Both the position numbers and the translations under genes were made by a program. Below are positions 7,201-14,525 of a stretch of DNA of 64,000 nt, piece after piece. The DNA comes from DATMER01 sp035556715 (lineage in GTDB: Bacteria > Acidobacteriota > Thermoanaerobaculia > Multivoradales > UBA5704), in contig DATMER010000142.1 in the NCBI GenBank assembly GCA_035556715.1, forward strand, positions 37,716 to 101,715. The letters are read 5' to 3'. Each line of letters opens with the position of its first letter. Position 1 is the first letter of the stretch. Below the pieces are notes generated by a model. It did not search any database. It was not told the origin of the DNA and saw nothing but the letters and a program-made list of their open reading frames with translations.

Positions 7201-9352
7201 GATTGCTGGAATTCAGAGCGCGGGTGTAGACGTAATTGGTCCAGCCGTCATGCCCCGTCTCCGGCTTGATCCATACGAGCCGGCCCATGACGTCGTACTC
7301 GAAATTCGTGGTGATCCGGGAGGTATCGCGGCTCGTTCTGACAAGGCCCGTGCCGGGGTCGATGTCCGTGTCCAGGCTCTTGAAGGAGAGCGCCACACCC
7401 GCGGCATCGAAATATTGCGACGAGCTGCGGACCCCATACTGCCAAACGTGATCGATCCGGTACTGGTTGGCCGGCAACGCCAGGTTGCAGAGCTCGCCCG
7501 TGCCAAGGGCCTGCACGTCGCCGCCATAGGAGTCCTCCCGGATGACGTTGCCGGAAGAGTGGGTGAAGACCGACACCACGTCATTCGTCCCTCGCGTGCT
7601 CCCGGTCTTGAGCGTGCGGGTCCGCTGCAGCGCTCCGGTGTTGGCGTCGAAACAATACTCGGTCTTCGCGGTCGAGCCCCCCTCCGTCCGTGTCTGATCG
7701 CTGTAGGTGCCCAGGACCCAGGCTGCATTGATCGGTAGCTGCGAGAAGCTGCCGGGATAAGTCCCCCGCGCCGGGTTGTAGTTGGTGAATTGCGTGGCGT
7801 CGTTGCCCGCCTCGAAACCGCCCGACAGCACCGTCTGGCGATAGTGCCCCAGGCCGTCGAAATTCGAATGGCCGGTCGCCTCCCAGCTCCCGTCGTCGTA
7901 GTTGGTGCGTGTGGACGAGACCCGGCGGTTGCGGTCCATGTTGAGCTGGAATTCGGCAAGAAGAGCAGAGTCCCGTTCGTAGGTCACGTAGCTGCTGCGC
8001 TCGAGCACGCAATTCACGGCTCCGGCGTCACAATCATAGGTCCTGGTCGAGAGAAACCGCGTGCCGCCGTCGGTCACGAAGCGGGTGAAGGGCAGGCCGT
8101 AGTCGAACTGGCTCCAGCCGCCGGACTCGTCGAGGGCCACGGAGAAGAAGCTCTCGGTCTTGTCCCCCAGGGGAGTGATTACAGTGCGGACCGCCTCCCG
8201 GGCCAGGTTGAACGGGCCCGGCACCGGGTTGAGCGAGGGCGTGTAGGTCCAGGTGCCGGCGACCGTGCCGGCGGAATCCTTCAGGGTGCGGCTGGTGACC
8301 CCGTGCGAGGCGTTGCGCCAGGGCTTCTCCTCCGTCTCGACCGGAAAGTTGTAACCGCCATAGCCCCACTCCACCCGGCCGAGCAACGGGGTCGTGACCG
8401 CCTTGAGCACTCCCGGCAGGCGGCAGCCAGCCGACTGGTCCAGATGGTAGTCCGTGGTCGGCATGGACCAGCTCGAGCCGTCCGGCAAAGACACCGAGGT
8501 CAGCAGCGGAACGATCACGTTTCCCGTCTGCGGATCGTTGTCAGGGCAGGCCCGCGGGATGGTCACCTGCGTGTAGCCGAAGCTGTATGTTGCGGTCGGG
8601 CCGTTGAAGGCGGTCAGCACCACGCTGCCGACCACCCGGTTGTACCAGCTCGCCGTGACGTAGTTGACCGTCTGGGTGCGGCCGTGCTGGTCCTGGATCT
8701 TCCAGGATTTGAGCTCCCCGGTGTTGATGTCGTGGACGTAGATGACATTCGCCCAGTTGCCGTGGCGGTCATCGATCCGTGACAGGCGCCAGTCCCATTG
8801 TCCAAAGGACGTGAATGTCTGAGTCGTGCCGTTGGGAAAATCCACCGCTTTTTCGGCGGAGCTCACGCTGCGGAAACGCAGATAGCTGTTGTCCCGGCTG
8901 TACTTGACCGTGCTCACCGCGGCCTCGCCCTCGTGGAGCGTGTCGTAGAGGGTGTGCTCGGCGCCATCCGCACCGATGTAGATCCAGAAATTGGAGTCGT
9001 TGGCCGGGTCGGTCGGTTCCATCAGCTCGCCGAGCGACAGGCGCCAGCCCATGCCCGCATTGGAGCGCCGGTTGGGGAGCGACTGAGTCTGCTCCGAGAC
9101 CGACTGCTGGTAGTCCCAGGCTTTGCTGTTGTAGACCAGGGCCAGGCCGTAGGAGAGCCCTCCTCCCACCGGGTATGACCCGCCGATCGGGATCGTGAGG
9201 ACCAGGTTGCCGTTGAACAGGTTGACCGTGTCGAAATCCCCGAGGTGGAAGGCCTTCTCGGCCTGGAAGCCCCGCTCCTGGGAGGGAAAGGTGTCGGCCA
9301 GGAGAGGGACGGGAAGGAAAGCCAGCATCAGGACCGGAGCCAGTCTCCTCAC
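4250..9352 (-). CDS. Secreted RHS/YD-repeat polymorphic toxin
   Basis: 1700 residues beginning at GTG, with a signal peptide (LAPVLMLAFLPVPLLAD). Dozens of YD repeats (for example YDVMGRLVW, YDPFGRPG, YDGSGNVIK) form the RHS shell. The RHS core motif spans about 1310-1539: HLDHLGTPRLV, YYPFGEEAT, GRFLSADTG and NRYNYSRNNPV ending LDPDGQ. A 114-residue foreign domain (1326-1439; TPCRVLDSR to DVNGYF) is inserted inside that core. Residues 1540-1700 are the variable toxin: a helical/hydrophobic linker, then HISHHLDEFQKLD and two beta-rich stretches ending TIFIPDA, suggestive of a small RNase-like fold, unproven. It is coupled to the upstream secreted gene (one base between them) and to an immunity gene. 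Confidence 0.92.
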   Translation of the reverse strand: MRRLAPVLMLAFLPVPLLADTFPSQERGFQAEKAFHLGDFDTVNLFNGNLVLTIPIGGSYPVGGGLSYGLALVYNSKAWDYQQSVSEQTQSLPNRRSNAGMGWRLSLGELMEPTDPANDSNFWIYIGADGAEHTLYDTLHEGEAAVSTVKYSRDNSYLRFRSVSSAEKAVDFPNGTTQTFTSFGQWDWRLSRIDDRHGNWANVIYVHDINTGELKSWKIQDQHGRTQTVNYVTASWYNRVVGSVVLTAFNGPTATYSFGYTQVTIPRACPDNDPQTGNVIVPLLTSVSLPDGSSWSMPTTDYHLDQSAGCRLPGVLKAVTTPLLGRVEWGYGGYNFPVETEEKPWRNASHGVTSRTLKDSAGTVAGTWTYTPSLNPVPGPFNLAREAVRTVITPLGDKTESFFSVALDESGGWSQFDYGLPFTRFVTDGGTRFLSTRTYDCDAGAVNCVLERSSYVTYERDSALLAEFQLNMDRNRRVSSTRTNYDDGSWEATGHSNFDGLGHYRQTVLSGGFEAGNDATQFTNYNPARGTYPGSFSQLPINAAWVLGTYSDQTRTEGGSTAKTEYCFDANTGALQRTRTLKTGSTRGTNDVVSVFTHSSGNVIREDSYGGDVQALGTGELCNLALPANQYRIDHVWQYGVRSSSQYFDAAGVALSFKSLDTDIDPGTGLVRTSRDTSRITTNFEYDVMGRLVWIKPETGHDGWTNYVYTRALNSSNPAQVQILRSSNGGDTTLAESLLKYDSFGRLWQEQAKMADGTFSIRQTNYNALHWKTSVSEQGNTAKLTQYLGYDPFGRPGTIRPPDGSAHDVTLTYSGVRHVSRTSKVGNSHSGGTINEVLSTTQEIYDRQGRLLQVKEQAESNGTDTITTYSYDVGNRLSRVQQSTSAGTQNRWFTYDNRGFLTSEQHPEKGASGNGVVSYSNYDARGHARNKADGPHNLTFTYDRAERLTQVTGNGGQVLKTFSYGTSNAAGVRTNGRLQSATRYNSVGAPFNATVAVTESYTYGGRQGRASSRTTQMLFNGTPSESFIQSWTWNALGDPGSIGYPQCAFAGCTPVSRTVSPGYTNGFLTSVAGWASAISYHPNGMVNQVTHTNRVVDTQANDPNMMGRPSSISSALNGATLWSTGAYAYDGSGNVIKTGNGYFLYDRVSRLIEGRIQDGPTGGGTQKWQSYSYDPFGNIQSIGGTSGRSTPTSASTNRLSGTGTVYDSAGNLTNWNGNVYEYDRFNQMTRMVSGAEDWRYLYTAGDERLWSFRLGGGGSLWALRDLDGRVLREYEAHTSWSTFKDYVYRGSQLLASSHATEGARHFHLDHLGTPRLVTAAGSGGDFHTLTPCRVLDSRNQSAPLAAGETRTVQMAGICGIPSGASAVSANITVVDASTQGDMTAFPAGESRPTASAISYKATLARGNNGILKLGNGALSFFASQPFGSAHLIVDVNGYFTGENGAVVAYHVYYPFGEEATAFNQDAEQMKFTGHERDLGSLAGAGDDLDYMHARHCSPLTGRFLSADTGQSAALNQPQTWNRYNYSRNNPVTRLDPDGQVDQNFMPLMFPDDPAAQAEFDSTVAKGTIAIASLLAPGPEDLVIVGIAGRLGRLFSRVSGRADDVAARADETAGLVADVSKRNMKHISHHLDEFQKLDKSFTLEKQVEMGKQIAANKSNLVSTSGGRSIFEQTVNIGGKTVSVRVVVNANGSLRTIFIPDA

Positions 9353-9353
9353 A

Positions 9354-9995
9354 TCATTCTCCGATCCGCACCGAGGTGGACTCCATGCGCTCGGGATCGA
9401 TGATCAGGAGCACGTCCCTGGACGAGAAGCGCTCGGGCGGCGCTCCCGCTTCCTGGAGCGGGGCGAGGCTGGCGAGATCTGCCGCCAGCTTGCCATCCGG
9501 CTCGCCGTCTACATCCGACTCCCCGCCGTCGCCGACCCGGAGCTGCCAGGCGCCCACCCCGGGGCGGACCAGGAGGAGGTAGACGAAGCGGCGCTCCAGG
9601 TCCAGACGATCGAGAGACGCAGGGATCGTCCAGCCTGCCAGGTCCATCTTCAGATTGGGGAAGCCTTCCGGGGTCGCCACGGCGGTCTCTCCGGTCGCCA
9701 GGTCCACCGCGAACCAGATCGAGCGCAGCGGCACCTCTTGGCCCAGCTCCAAGCGGACCGTGCCGTCTCCGTCCTCATCCGTCCCAATCTCGTAGCGAGG
9801 GACCACGGTCGTCGACCGGCGCGAGATTTCGCGGGCGACGCTGAACCAGACCACCTGCCCCTTGGGCGTGATGCCGCGTGCCACGACGGCTTCGGGCTCG
9901 AACGAGACTTCGGGCTCGAACGAGACCTCCGGCGAGGCGGCATTGGCTAGGGGAACGGCGAGCAGAGCGAGGCAGACGGCGATCTGGGCTCTCAT
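9354..9995 (-). CDS. Secreted protein upstream of RHS toxin
   Basis: 213 residues. ATG at 9995 is chosen over the in-frame ATG at 10007 because the GGAGG inside that codon pair serves as its ribosome binding site. It has a signal peptide MRAQIAVCLALLAVPLANA. The mature N-terminus has a 15-bp tandem duplication giving two copies of EVSFEPE. Acidic loops EDGDG and DVDGEPDG look calcium-binding. The stop lies one base before the RHS GTG, so the pair is co-translated. It may be a partner or carrier for the RHS protein; no family recognised. Confidence 0.7.
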   Translation of the reverse strand: MRAQIAVCLALLAVPLANAASPEVSFEPEVSFEPEAVVARGITPKGQVVWFSVAREISRRSTTVVPRYEIGTDEDGDGTVRLELGQEVPLRSIWFAVDLATGETAVATPEGFPNLKMDLAGWTIPASLDRLDLERRFVYLLLVRPGVGAWQLRVGDGGESDVDGEPDGKLAADLASLAPLQEAGAPPERFSSRDVLLIIDPERMESTSVRIGE

Positions 9996-10114
9996 GCGTT
10001 CCTCCAAAGAGGGTAAGCCGCACTGTATACGAATACGCTGGTGCCTTTGTCCAGCGGTCGCCCCCGCCCGGGAGGGGTCGAGCCCCTCCCCTACAAAAAT
10101 GCAGTCGGTGCCCT

Positions 10115-10248
10115 TCCGGATGCATTCGGGAGGGCTCCGAGTCGATTCGGAGACACTCCGAACGCATTCAGAGCCTCTCCGAGTGAAGCCGGAGCCCTCC
10201 GGATGGACCCGGAATGGCTCCGAATGGGCTCGGAGCCTCTTCGGATGG
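10115..10248. repeat. Degenerate 21-bp repeat array, left half
   Basis: About six units of 21 bases with consensus like TCCGNATNNATTCGGAGYCNC; each unit is itself a partial palindrome (TCCGAAT..ATTCGGA). The array stops at the transposon end and resumes at 13636 in perfect 21-base phase once the element and one copy of its 8-bp target duplication are removed. The translation is a seven-residue repeat like SEPLRMD. I see no ribosome binding site, so it is probably non-coding. Confidence 0.75.
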
Positions 10249-10268
10249 GGTAGTGGCTCAATTTGACC
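10249..10268 (+). repeat. Left terminal inverted repeat of the transposon
   Basis: GGTAGTGGCTCAATTTGACC, the exact reverse complement of 13616-13635. The transposase stop codon (10258-10260 on the minus strand) lies inside it. Confidence 0.92.
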
Positions 10269-11112
10269 CCGCCTGAAATTCTAAAAGACCGATGAGGTCC
10301 TCAACGCTCCACCGATGGGCGCTCACCCCTGCCGCCATGGCCGGGGTGACACCCTTGCCCAGGCTCATGTGAACCCGGCAAAAGTTGTAGTGGAAGAAGT
10401 GAAGCGAGACCGCCGCAGCGTGGTTCTCGACCTTCTTGGAGAAGCCGTTGGTAAGCCGCGTGAACCGCCGCATGCTCATCCGCATGGTGAGGTTCTGGCG
10501 CTCCACGTAAGAGGTCGAGACGTGCTTCCGGTCGGGGTTGCCGCAGACAAGCCGCTTCTCAGCTCCCGTGCAGACTGCCGGGCTGTAGCGCGTCTCGGGA
10601 CCGCTCGGCGCAGCGGCGTAGATCTTGTTCAGCTGCGCGAAGTCGATGTCTCCTCCGAACGCGTCCTCTACCGCGCTCAAGTAAGGCTTGAGCCCGTCCG
10701 TGGTCAACTGGACGCGGTTCGCGAGCCGTCCCGCGAGGTCCTGCATCAGCTCGGTAGCGGAGCCGATGTCACGCGAGCCTACGAGCCAGGAGGGGACCAG
10801 CTTCGTATCCGCGTCGATCGCGCAGAAGGTCCACACGTCGCCGTAGCCGAAGACGCCCTTCTTGTCCGCAGGCACGTTCTTCGCCTTGGCGTAGCAGAAA
10901 GCCCAGATCTCATCGACCTGTAGCCGCCTGCAGGGCAGGTTCCGCAGGTGCTCGTCCGAGTAGGCCGCGCACACCGTGGCGAGGTCCAGGAGCAGCTTCG
11001 TGACCGTGTTCCGCGCCACGCCGGTCATGCGGGAGGTAGCACGGATCGAGTTGCCCTCCACCAGGGCAGCGACGACGGCGGAGCGGTCGGAAGCGCTGAG
11101 GACGTTTGCCAT
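10258..11112 (-). CDS. IS1-family-like DDE transposase
   Basis: 284 residues starting MANVLSASDRSAV. An N-terminal helix-turn-helix (residues about 10-45, NSIRATSRMTGVARNTV) is followed by a DDE catalytic core: VDEIWAFC, AIDADTKLVPSW, and YVERQNLTMR with the glutamate. The H-x3-N-x2-R-x-H motif (HYNFCRVHMSLG) is typical of IS1-type transposases. ATG at 11112 is favoured over 11121 because the latter falls inside the -10 box of a strong promoter; the transcript would then be nearly leaderless. The gene runs into the left terminal repeat. Confidence 0.9.
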   Translation of the reverse strand: MANVLSASDRSAVVAALVEGNSIRATSRMTGVARNTVTKLLLDLATVCAAYSDEHLRNLPCRRLQVDEIWAFCYAKAKNVPADKKGVFGYGDVWTFCAIDADTKLVPSWLVGSRDIGSATELMQDLAGRLANRVQLTTDGLKPYLSAVEDAFGGDIDFAQLNKIYAAAPSGPETRYSPAVCTGAEKRLVCGNPDRKHVSTSYVERQNLTMRMSMRRFTRLTNGFSKKVENHAAAVSLHFFHYNFCRVHMSLGKGVTPAMAAGVSAHRWSVEDLIGLLEFQAGSN

Positions 11113-11119
11113 ACTGAGC

Positions 11120-11148
11120 ATTATGCTTGAGCGGGTAGGAATAGTCAA
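11120..11148 (-). promoter_or_regulatory. Sigma70-type promoter of the transposase
   Basis: On the minus strand TTGACT (11148-11143), a 17-base spacer and CATAAT (11125-11120) make a near-consensus housekeeping promoter. The -10 box ends seven bases before the transposase ATG, so the mRNA should be leaderless or nearly so. It sits directly after the cargo terminator. Confidence 0.75.
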
Positions 11149-11149
11149 G

Positions 11150-11183
11150 CCCAAAAAGAAAGGCCCCGTCGTTTGACGGGGCC
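11150..11183 (-). terminator. Rho-independent terminator after the cargo genes
   Basis: Nine-base-pair stem GGCCCCGTC/GACGGGGCC (11162-11183) with a four-base loop, followed on the minus strand by TTTCTTTTT. It would end transcription of the protease operon before the transposase promoter. Confidence 0.88.
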
Positions 11184-11225
11184 TTCAGCATTCATTCTCG
11201 TATCTCTTTAAGGCTGGCTGGCGCT

Positions 11226-11435
11226 TTAATTGCTGCACTTAGCTGCGAGCGCGACTTGCCTAGCTCTCAATCGCTTCCGCGCCGTTTCTGGGCTCGCGGG
11301 CTCGCTTGCGGACAGGCTTCTCCGGTGCGGTCCCCGGTTCGGCGTTTCCGTCGTCAGTCGGCGTAGCGTCTCCTGGCTTTCCTCCCGCATGCGTTCCAGG
11401 GCCGCCAAGGCTTCCTCGGTGTTCAGTCTTGCCAT
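11226..11435 (-). CDS. Small helical protein overlapping the protease gene (tentative)
   Basis: A 69-residue frame, MARLNTEEALAALERMREES then a basic C-terminus, lies out of frame with the last ~58 codons of the protease gene and extends past its stop. AGGAGAGGA stands ten bases before its ATG. Its N-terminal half is a good amphipathic helix, whereas the protease tail in the same DNA is low-complexity Gly/Pro/Glu. It could be a true overlapping gene or a chance frame. Confidence 0.4.
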   Translation of the reverse strand: MARLNTEEALAALERMREESQETLRRLTTETPNRGPHRRSLSASEPASPETARKRLRARQVALAAKCSN

Positions 11436-12321
11436 CGGTGGCTTCCTCTCCTGGCGTCTCGCCAAGTAGCGAGCGCACGTCGAAAGTGATGATATCAGCG
11501 TTCGGTTCCCACACGCAACCCAACGTCTCCTCCAAGAACGCTACGACTTCCAACTCGTCCTCGGTCGGTTCCGAGACGTTGCGGAACAGTTCTGCGGCTT
11601 CCGTCTCATCAATGATGAATGCGTGAGAAGGGTACTTATTGATGAGATCGTTAAGGGCGCCCTCTTTCAAGTTCTTCTCTCCCAACCTCTGACCGTAAGC
11701 CTTGGCTATAGACATCATCCTTTGCACTTCGCTCAACTTGTGCGGGTCAATCTGCGCCGTCAGGGGATTGAACAGCCCCGTTACCAACTGGCTGGCGACC
11801 TCGCAAGCCGTCTTTGTTGAGATCGTCCCTCCACTCTTCTGGATCGTCTGAAGCATGTAGGTCTCAAACGTGTTGAACGCGTAGCCTGTTACAAGCGCGA
11901 AAGTCTGAAGGGTATCCAATCCCGAGCTAAGTCCGACCAATTCATCTTTCTTGAAGAGTTGGACATCCAACGGACCTAGCTCGCCAAGAGGGCCGAAGGC
12001 AATCTCGTCGGCGCTTATAGCTATCAAGGTTCCAGCGCTCTTGCAGGGGCCAATCACCAGCAGTCGAATGTGCTCGTAAATCTTCTGGAGGTATCGCGCC
12101 AGACGATAGGCCGCATGCGCGTCACCGCCGAATGTAGTCATGATTACCGTGACTTTTGAGGCAGGTGCGACCAAGGTCCGCGTTGCCACCGTTGTGATAA
12201 ATTGAAGGACCTCGTTATAATAGATCGGCCCGCTGAAAAGAAACATATCTGCGCCAATATCTTCGGTACAGGCGCGAACTGCTTTCACCAGGCGTGCGGC
12301 TTTTTTCTTTTCTTCGGTCAT
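11260..12321 (-). CDS. SDH/ClpP-type serine protease (transposon cargo)
   Basis: 353 residues, cytoplasmic. The core at about 30-210 resembles the serine dehydrogenase proteinase/ClpP-crotonase fold: a strand with TTFGGDAHAAYRLA, then GPCKSAGTLIAISADEI with the likely nucleophile serine, and GPLGELGPLDVQL. The last ~70 residues are a Gly/Pro/Glu/Arg-rich tail. ATG at 12321 overlaps the stop of the upstream gene (ATGA), which is why I prefer it to the longer frame starting at 12351. Such proteases are thought to act on membrane or damaged proteins; its role in a transposon is unknown. Confidence 0.8.
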   Translation of the reverse strand: MTEEKKKAARLVKAVRACTEDIGADMFLFSGPIYYNEVLQFITTVATRTLVAPASKVTVIMTTFGGDAHAAYRLARYLQKIYEHIRLLVIGPCKSAGTLIAISADEIAFGPLGELGPLDVQLFKKDELVGLSSGLDTLQTFALVTGYAFNTFETYMLQTIQKSGGTISTKTACEVASQLVTGLFNPLTAQIDPHKLSEVQRMMSIAKAYGQRLGEKNLKEGALNDLINKYPSHAFIIDETEAAELFRNVSEPTEDELEVVAFLEETLGCVWEPNADIITFDVRSLLGETPGEEATDGKTEHRGSLGGPGTHAGGKPGDATPTDDGNAEPGTAPEKPVRKRAREPRNGAEAIES

Positions 12322-12590
12322 GGTTTGCGATCCCCTGATTCCTTCTGCCATCGCTTCTTTGCGGCCAACGAAGCTATAGCGCTCCTCTGCTCCGGCGAGA
12401 GCTTCGCTGCGCGGGCCTTTCCACCCTTCATGCCACCCTTTCGACCAAGAAGCACGGCAGCAGCCCTCACGGGGTCTTCTGGCTCCGGCTCCGGCTCGGG
12501 GAGCGCTGTTCCCGTCAACTCGGCTACGACCTGATGAGCCAGGGTGTTGAAGTCTCGGGGCCTCTTGGGCTTGCTTGAGCGGTTCTGCAT
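12318..12590 (-). CDS. Small basic protein with KGGKARAAKLS motif
   Basis: 90 residues from MQNRSSKPKRPRDFN. An acidic proline-rich centre (PEPEPEPEDP) is followed by GRKGGMKGGKARAAKLSPEQ and a C-terminal helix AAKKRWQKESG. This lysine/glycine motif recurs in short uncharacterised bacterial proteins, often with Clp-like proteases, from memory. The stop overlaps the protease start, so the two should be made together; it may be an adaptor or DNA-binding partner. Confidence 0.65.
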   Translation of the reverse strand: MQNRSSKPKRPRDFNTLAHQVVAELTGTALPEPEPEPEDPVRAAAVLLGRKGGMKGGKARAAKLSPEQRSAIASLAAKKRWQKESGDRKP

Positions 12591-12673
12591 GGCGCTAGGG
12601 TAACACGGCCGGCCCGGGAATTTCTTCCCAGGATACAACAGAGGCGATCCCGTAAAGGACCGCCTCTTGAATC

Positions 12674-13120
12674 TTAGGCTTGCTCGGAGACGTGACGCTC
12701 TACGGTAGCGGTTCCGCCATGCTCATCCCGGGCGAAGATCGGGGCGAGCTCGGCGGCTAGGGCTTGGCACTGGCGTAGGGAGCGGAGAGTGGCGACGATC
12801 CGCCCGGCTGGCAGATGTACCAGGGTGAAGCGCTGGCAGGCGCGCACTCCCGGCCCGCCAGCCGTTCCCCTGAAGACTCCGAACGGGTGAGACACCATGC
12901 CGCGTAAAGGGACCTCCTGGTCGTCCAGGACGGCGCGGAACGTGCCACGGTGCCACGCAAGCGGGATCGGCCTGCCGGCCCGCCTACGCCCTTCGAGGTA
13001 GGCATCCAGGGCGCGCCCTGCCCACGATCCGACAGAGGCGAAGCCTTCCCCCTCTGCCGCCTGCTTCCAGCGGACAGATTGCGCCATGGTGGCGCGGACG
13101 GTGAACGAAGCGACCTTCAA
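12674..13120 (-). CDS. Hypothetical with ribbon-helix-helix-like N-terminus
   Basis: 148 residues. The first ~45 (FTVRATMAQSVRWKQAAEGE, then a helix ending LDAYLEGR) have the strand-helix-helix pattern of ribbon-helix-helix proteins such as MobC or plasmid regulators. The rest is beta-rich (GTFRAVLDDQEVPLRGMV, FTLVHLPAGRIVATL). It begins three bases after the stop of the upstream cargo gene. No family assigned with certainty. Confidence 0.6.
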   Translation of the reverse strand: MKVASFTVRATMAQSVRWKQAAEGEGFASVGSWAGRALDAYLEGRRRAGRPIPLAWHRGTFRAVLDDQEVPLRGMVSHPFGVFRGTAGGPGVRACQRFTLVHLPAGRIVATLRSLRQCQALAAELAPIFARDEHGGTATVERHVSEQA

Positions 13121-13123
13121 AGA

Positions 13124-13453
13124 CTAGCCCTTCCCGTGGCGCTTCCGCCAGTCGAGATTGAGGGCGATAGGCGTCTCAGAGATGGCATTCCGGAGAAGGG
13201 TGTCGAGCGGGTCAACGTGGTCGTGCAAGGCGCACTCGATTGACCCGCGAAGGGAAAAGGCCAGAGTCTCCGGTACCTCCCCGGTCCCCATGGCCTCCGC
13301 GTCCGGGGGATCGGGCAGACCGGTATAGGCGAGATCGAGGAAGAACCCTACGAACTCCAGCAACGTCCGGACGCGCTGCATGTGCTCTTTGGCTCTCTTC
13401 TCCTCAAAGGTGACAGGCGGGATGGGTGGTAGATTCTCGGACAGGTCGGGCAT
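13124..13453 (-). CDS. Hypothetical cargo protein
   Basis: 109 residues, first gene of the cargo operon; GAGGAG lies eight bases before ATG. It has a proline-rich N-terminus, a hydrophobic helix RTLLEFVGFFLDLAYTGL and an acidic centre. No recognised domain or catalytic motif. Confidence 0.6.
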   Translation of the reverse strand: MPDLSENLPPIPPVTFEEKRAKEHMQRVRTLLEFVGFFLDLAYTGLPDPPDAEAMGTGEVPETLAFSLRGSIECALHDHVDPLDTLLRNAISETPIALNLDWRKRHGKG

Positions 13454-13615
13454 AGGACTAGCTCCTCTGCTTGGCTTAGGCTCCGGCCGTGGGTTCCGTC
13501 CTCGGTCGGGGCCGTCTCTTGGGGTTCGGGGGAGAGACGATCCCTCCCCCTACCGCCAGACTAGCCGCTTCTACACCGCCTGTAAACTACTGATTCCAAA
13601 GAGTATTTTAGTCGT

Positions 13616-13635
13616 GGTCAAATTGAGCCACTACC
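13616..13635 (-). repeat. Right terminal inverted repeat of the transposon
   Basis: GGTCAAATTGAGCCACTACC, exact reverse complement of 10249-10268. The target duplication TCGGATGG follows at 13636-13643. Confidence 0.92.
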
Positions 13636-13874
13636 TCGGATGGATTCGGAGCGGCTCCGAATCGACTTGGAGCCTCTCCGGATGCGCTGGAGTCGCTCCG
13701 AGTGAAGTCGGAGCCCCTCCGAATTGATTCGGAATGGCTCCGAGCGCGTCCGGAGCCCCATCGGATGGATTCCGGATGGCTCCGAGTACATTCGGAGCCC
13801 CTCCGAATGGGCTCAGAGTCGCTCGAACGGACCCGGAGAGGCTCCGGATGCGTTCGGAATCGCTCGGGATGCGG
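13636..13874. repeat. Degenerate 21-bp repeat array, right half
   Basis: About eleven further 21-base units of the same partially palindromic type as 10115-10248, for example TCCGAATCGACTTGGAGCCTC. It fades into unique sequence before 13939. No gene is supported in it. Confidence 0.75.
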
Positions 13875-13938
13875 GGAGGAGAGAGTTGGAAGGGGAAGAA
13901 GCCGGGGGCGTTCGGCAGTGCGCCCCCGGGAGGACAGG

Positions 13939-14334
13939 CTACTTCACAGAGTCAGGAGCCGGGGAGGCGGGAGCCGCGGTCTCCGGCGCCGGAAGCTTCG
14001 GCGTGGACTTCCGGGAGCGGCTGCGGAACGGCTTGATCCCGTACGCGACCAGCTTCTCGCTGTCCTTCCCGTAATGGGCTCGCGCTCCTGTCTTGATGAA
14101 GTCGACCAGCGCATCCCCCTCCAGGATCAACTGGTTCAGCTCCCGGGTGACCTCCTGTTTGGCCGCCGTGAGAGCCGCCTGCTGCGTGTAGAGGGCACGG
14201 ACCCGTTGCGACCTCTCCCGCAGCTTCGGGAGGTTGATCTCCAACTGCGGCACCTCGGGGGCGTCGGCGGTCACCGCCGCGTCCACCATGTCCCACCCGT
14301 TCACCTTGTTCATGTACAGCCAGTTCAGGGCCAT
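13939..14334 (-). CDS. Hypothetical coiled-coil protein
   Basis: 131 residues from MALNWLYMNKVNG; ATG at 14334 is chosen because AAGGGGAAGGGGG lies six bases upstream, although the open frame extends to 14391. A long central helix (LPKLRERSQRVRALYTQQAA onwards to VDFIKTGAR) is followed by YGIKPFRSRSRKS and an Ala/Pro-rich tail. It resembles short uncharacterised proteins found with 4-helix structure in several phyla; function unknown. Confidence 0.65.
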   Translation of the reverse strand: MALNWLYMNKVNGWDMVDAAVTADAPEVPQLEINLPKLRERSQRVRALYTQQAALTAAKQEVTRELNQLILEGDALVDFIKTGARAHYGKDSEKLVAYGIKPFRSRSRKSTPKLPAPETAAPASPAPDSVK

Positions 14335-14525
14335 CTGAACCCCCTTCCCCTTCCGGGGAGTGACGCCCGGCGCCGGAATCGGCCCGAGCAACTTCTCTGG
14401 ATGTGCATACGATACAACAGGTCTCAGTGTCTAGCAAGGGGAGGAATTTCTTGAATACCTCCCCTATCTTGCATTCCTTTGTCCTGTACTCACATCCAAG
14501 GAGGTGCCGCCTTTCGGCGGTGAGG

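Larger units (their letters stand above)
10249..13635. mobile_element. IS1-type transposon with cargo genes (3387 bp)
   Basis: Perfect 20-bp inverted repeats bound the element (10249-10268 and 13616-13635). It is flanked by an 8-bp direct repeat TCGGATGG (10241-10248 and 13636-13643), within the range of IS1-family target duplications. Inside are an IS1-like transposase and four or five minus-strand genes, including a serine protease of the SDH/ClpP type, two DNA-binding-like small proteins and an overlapping reading frame. Typical IS1 elements are under 1 kb and carry only transposase, so this is a transposon-sized relative with passengers. Removing it restores a continuous 21-bp repeat array. 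Confidence 0.9.

Noticed and set aside
10115..13874. CRISPR array
   Set aside because: Units are contiguous 21-mers with no unique spacers, the repeat is degenerate, and no cas genes are present.
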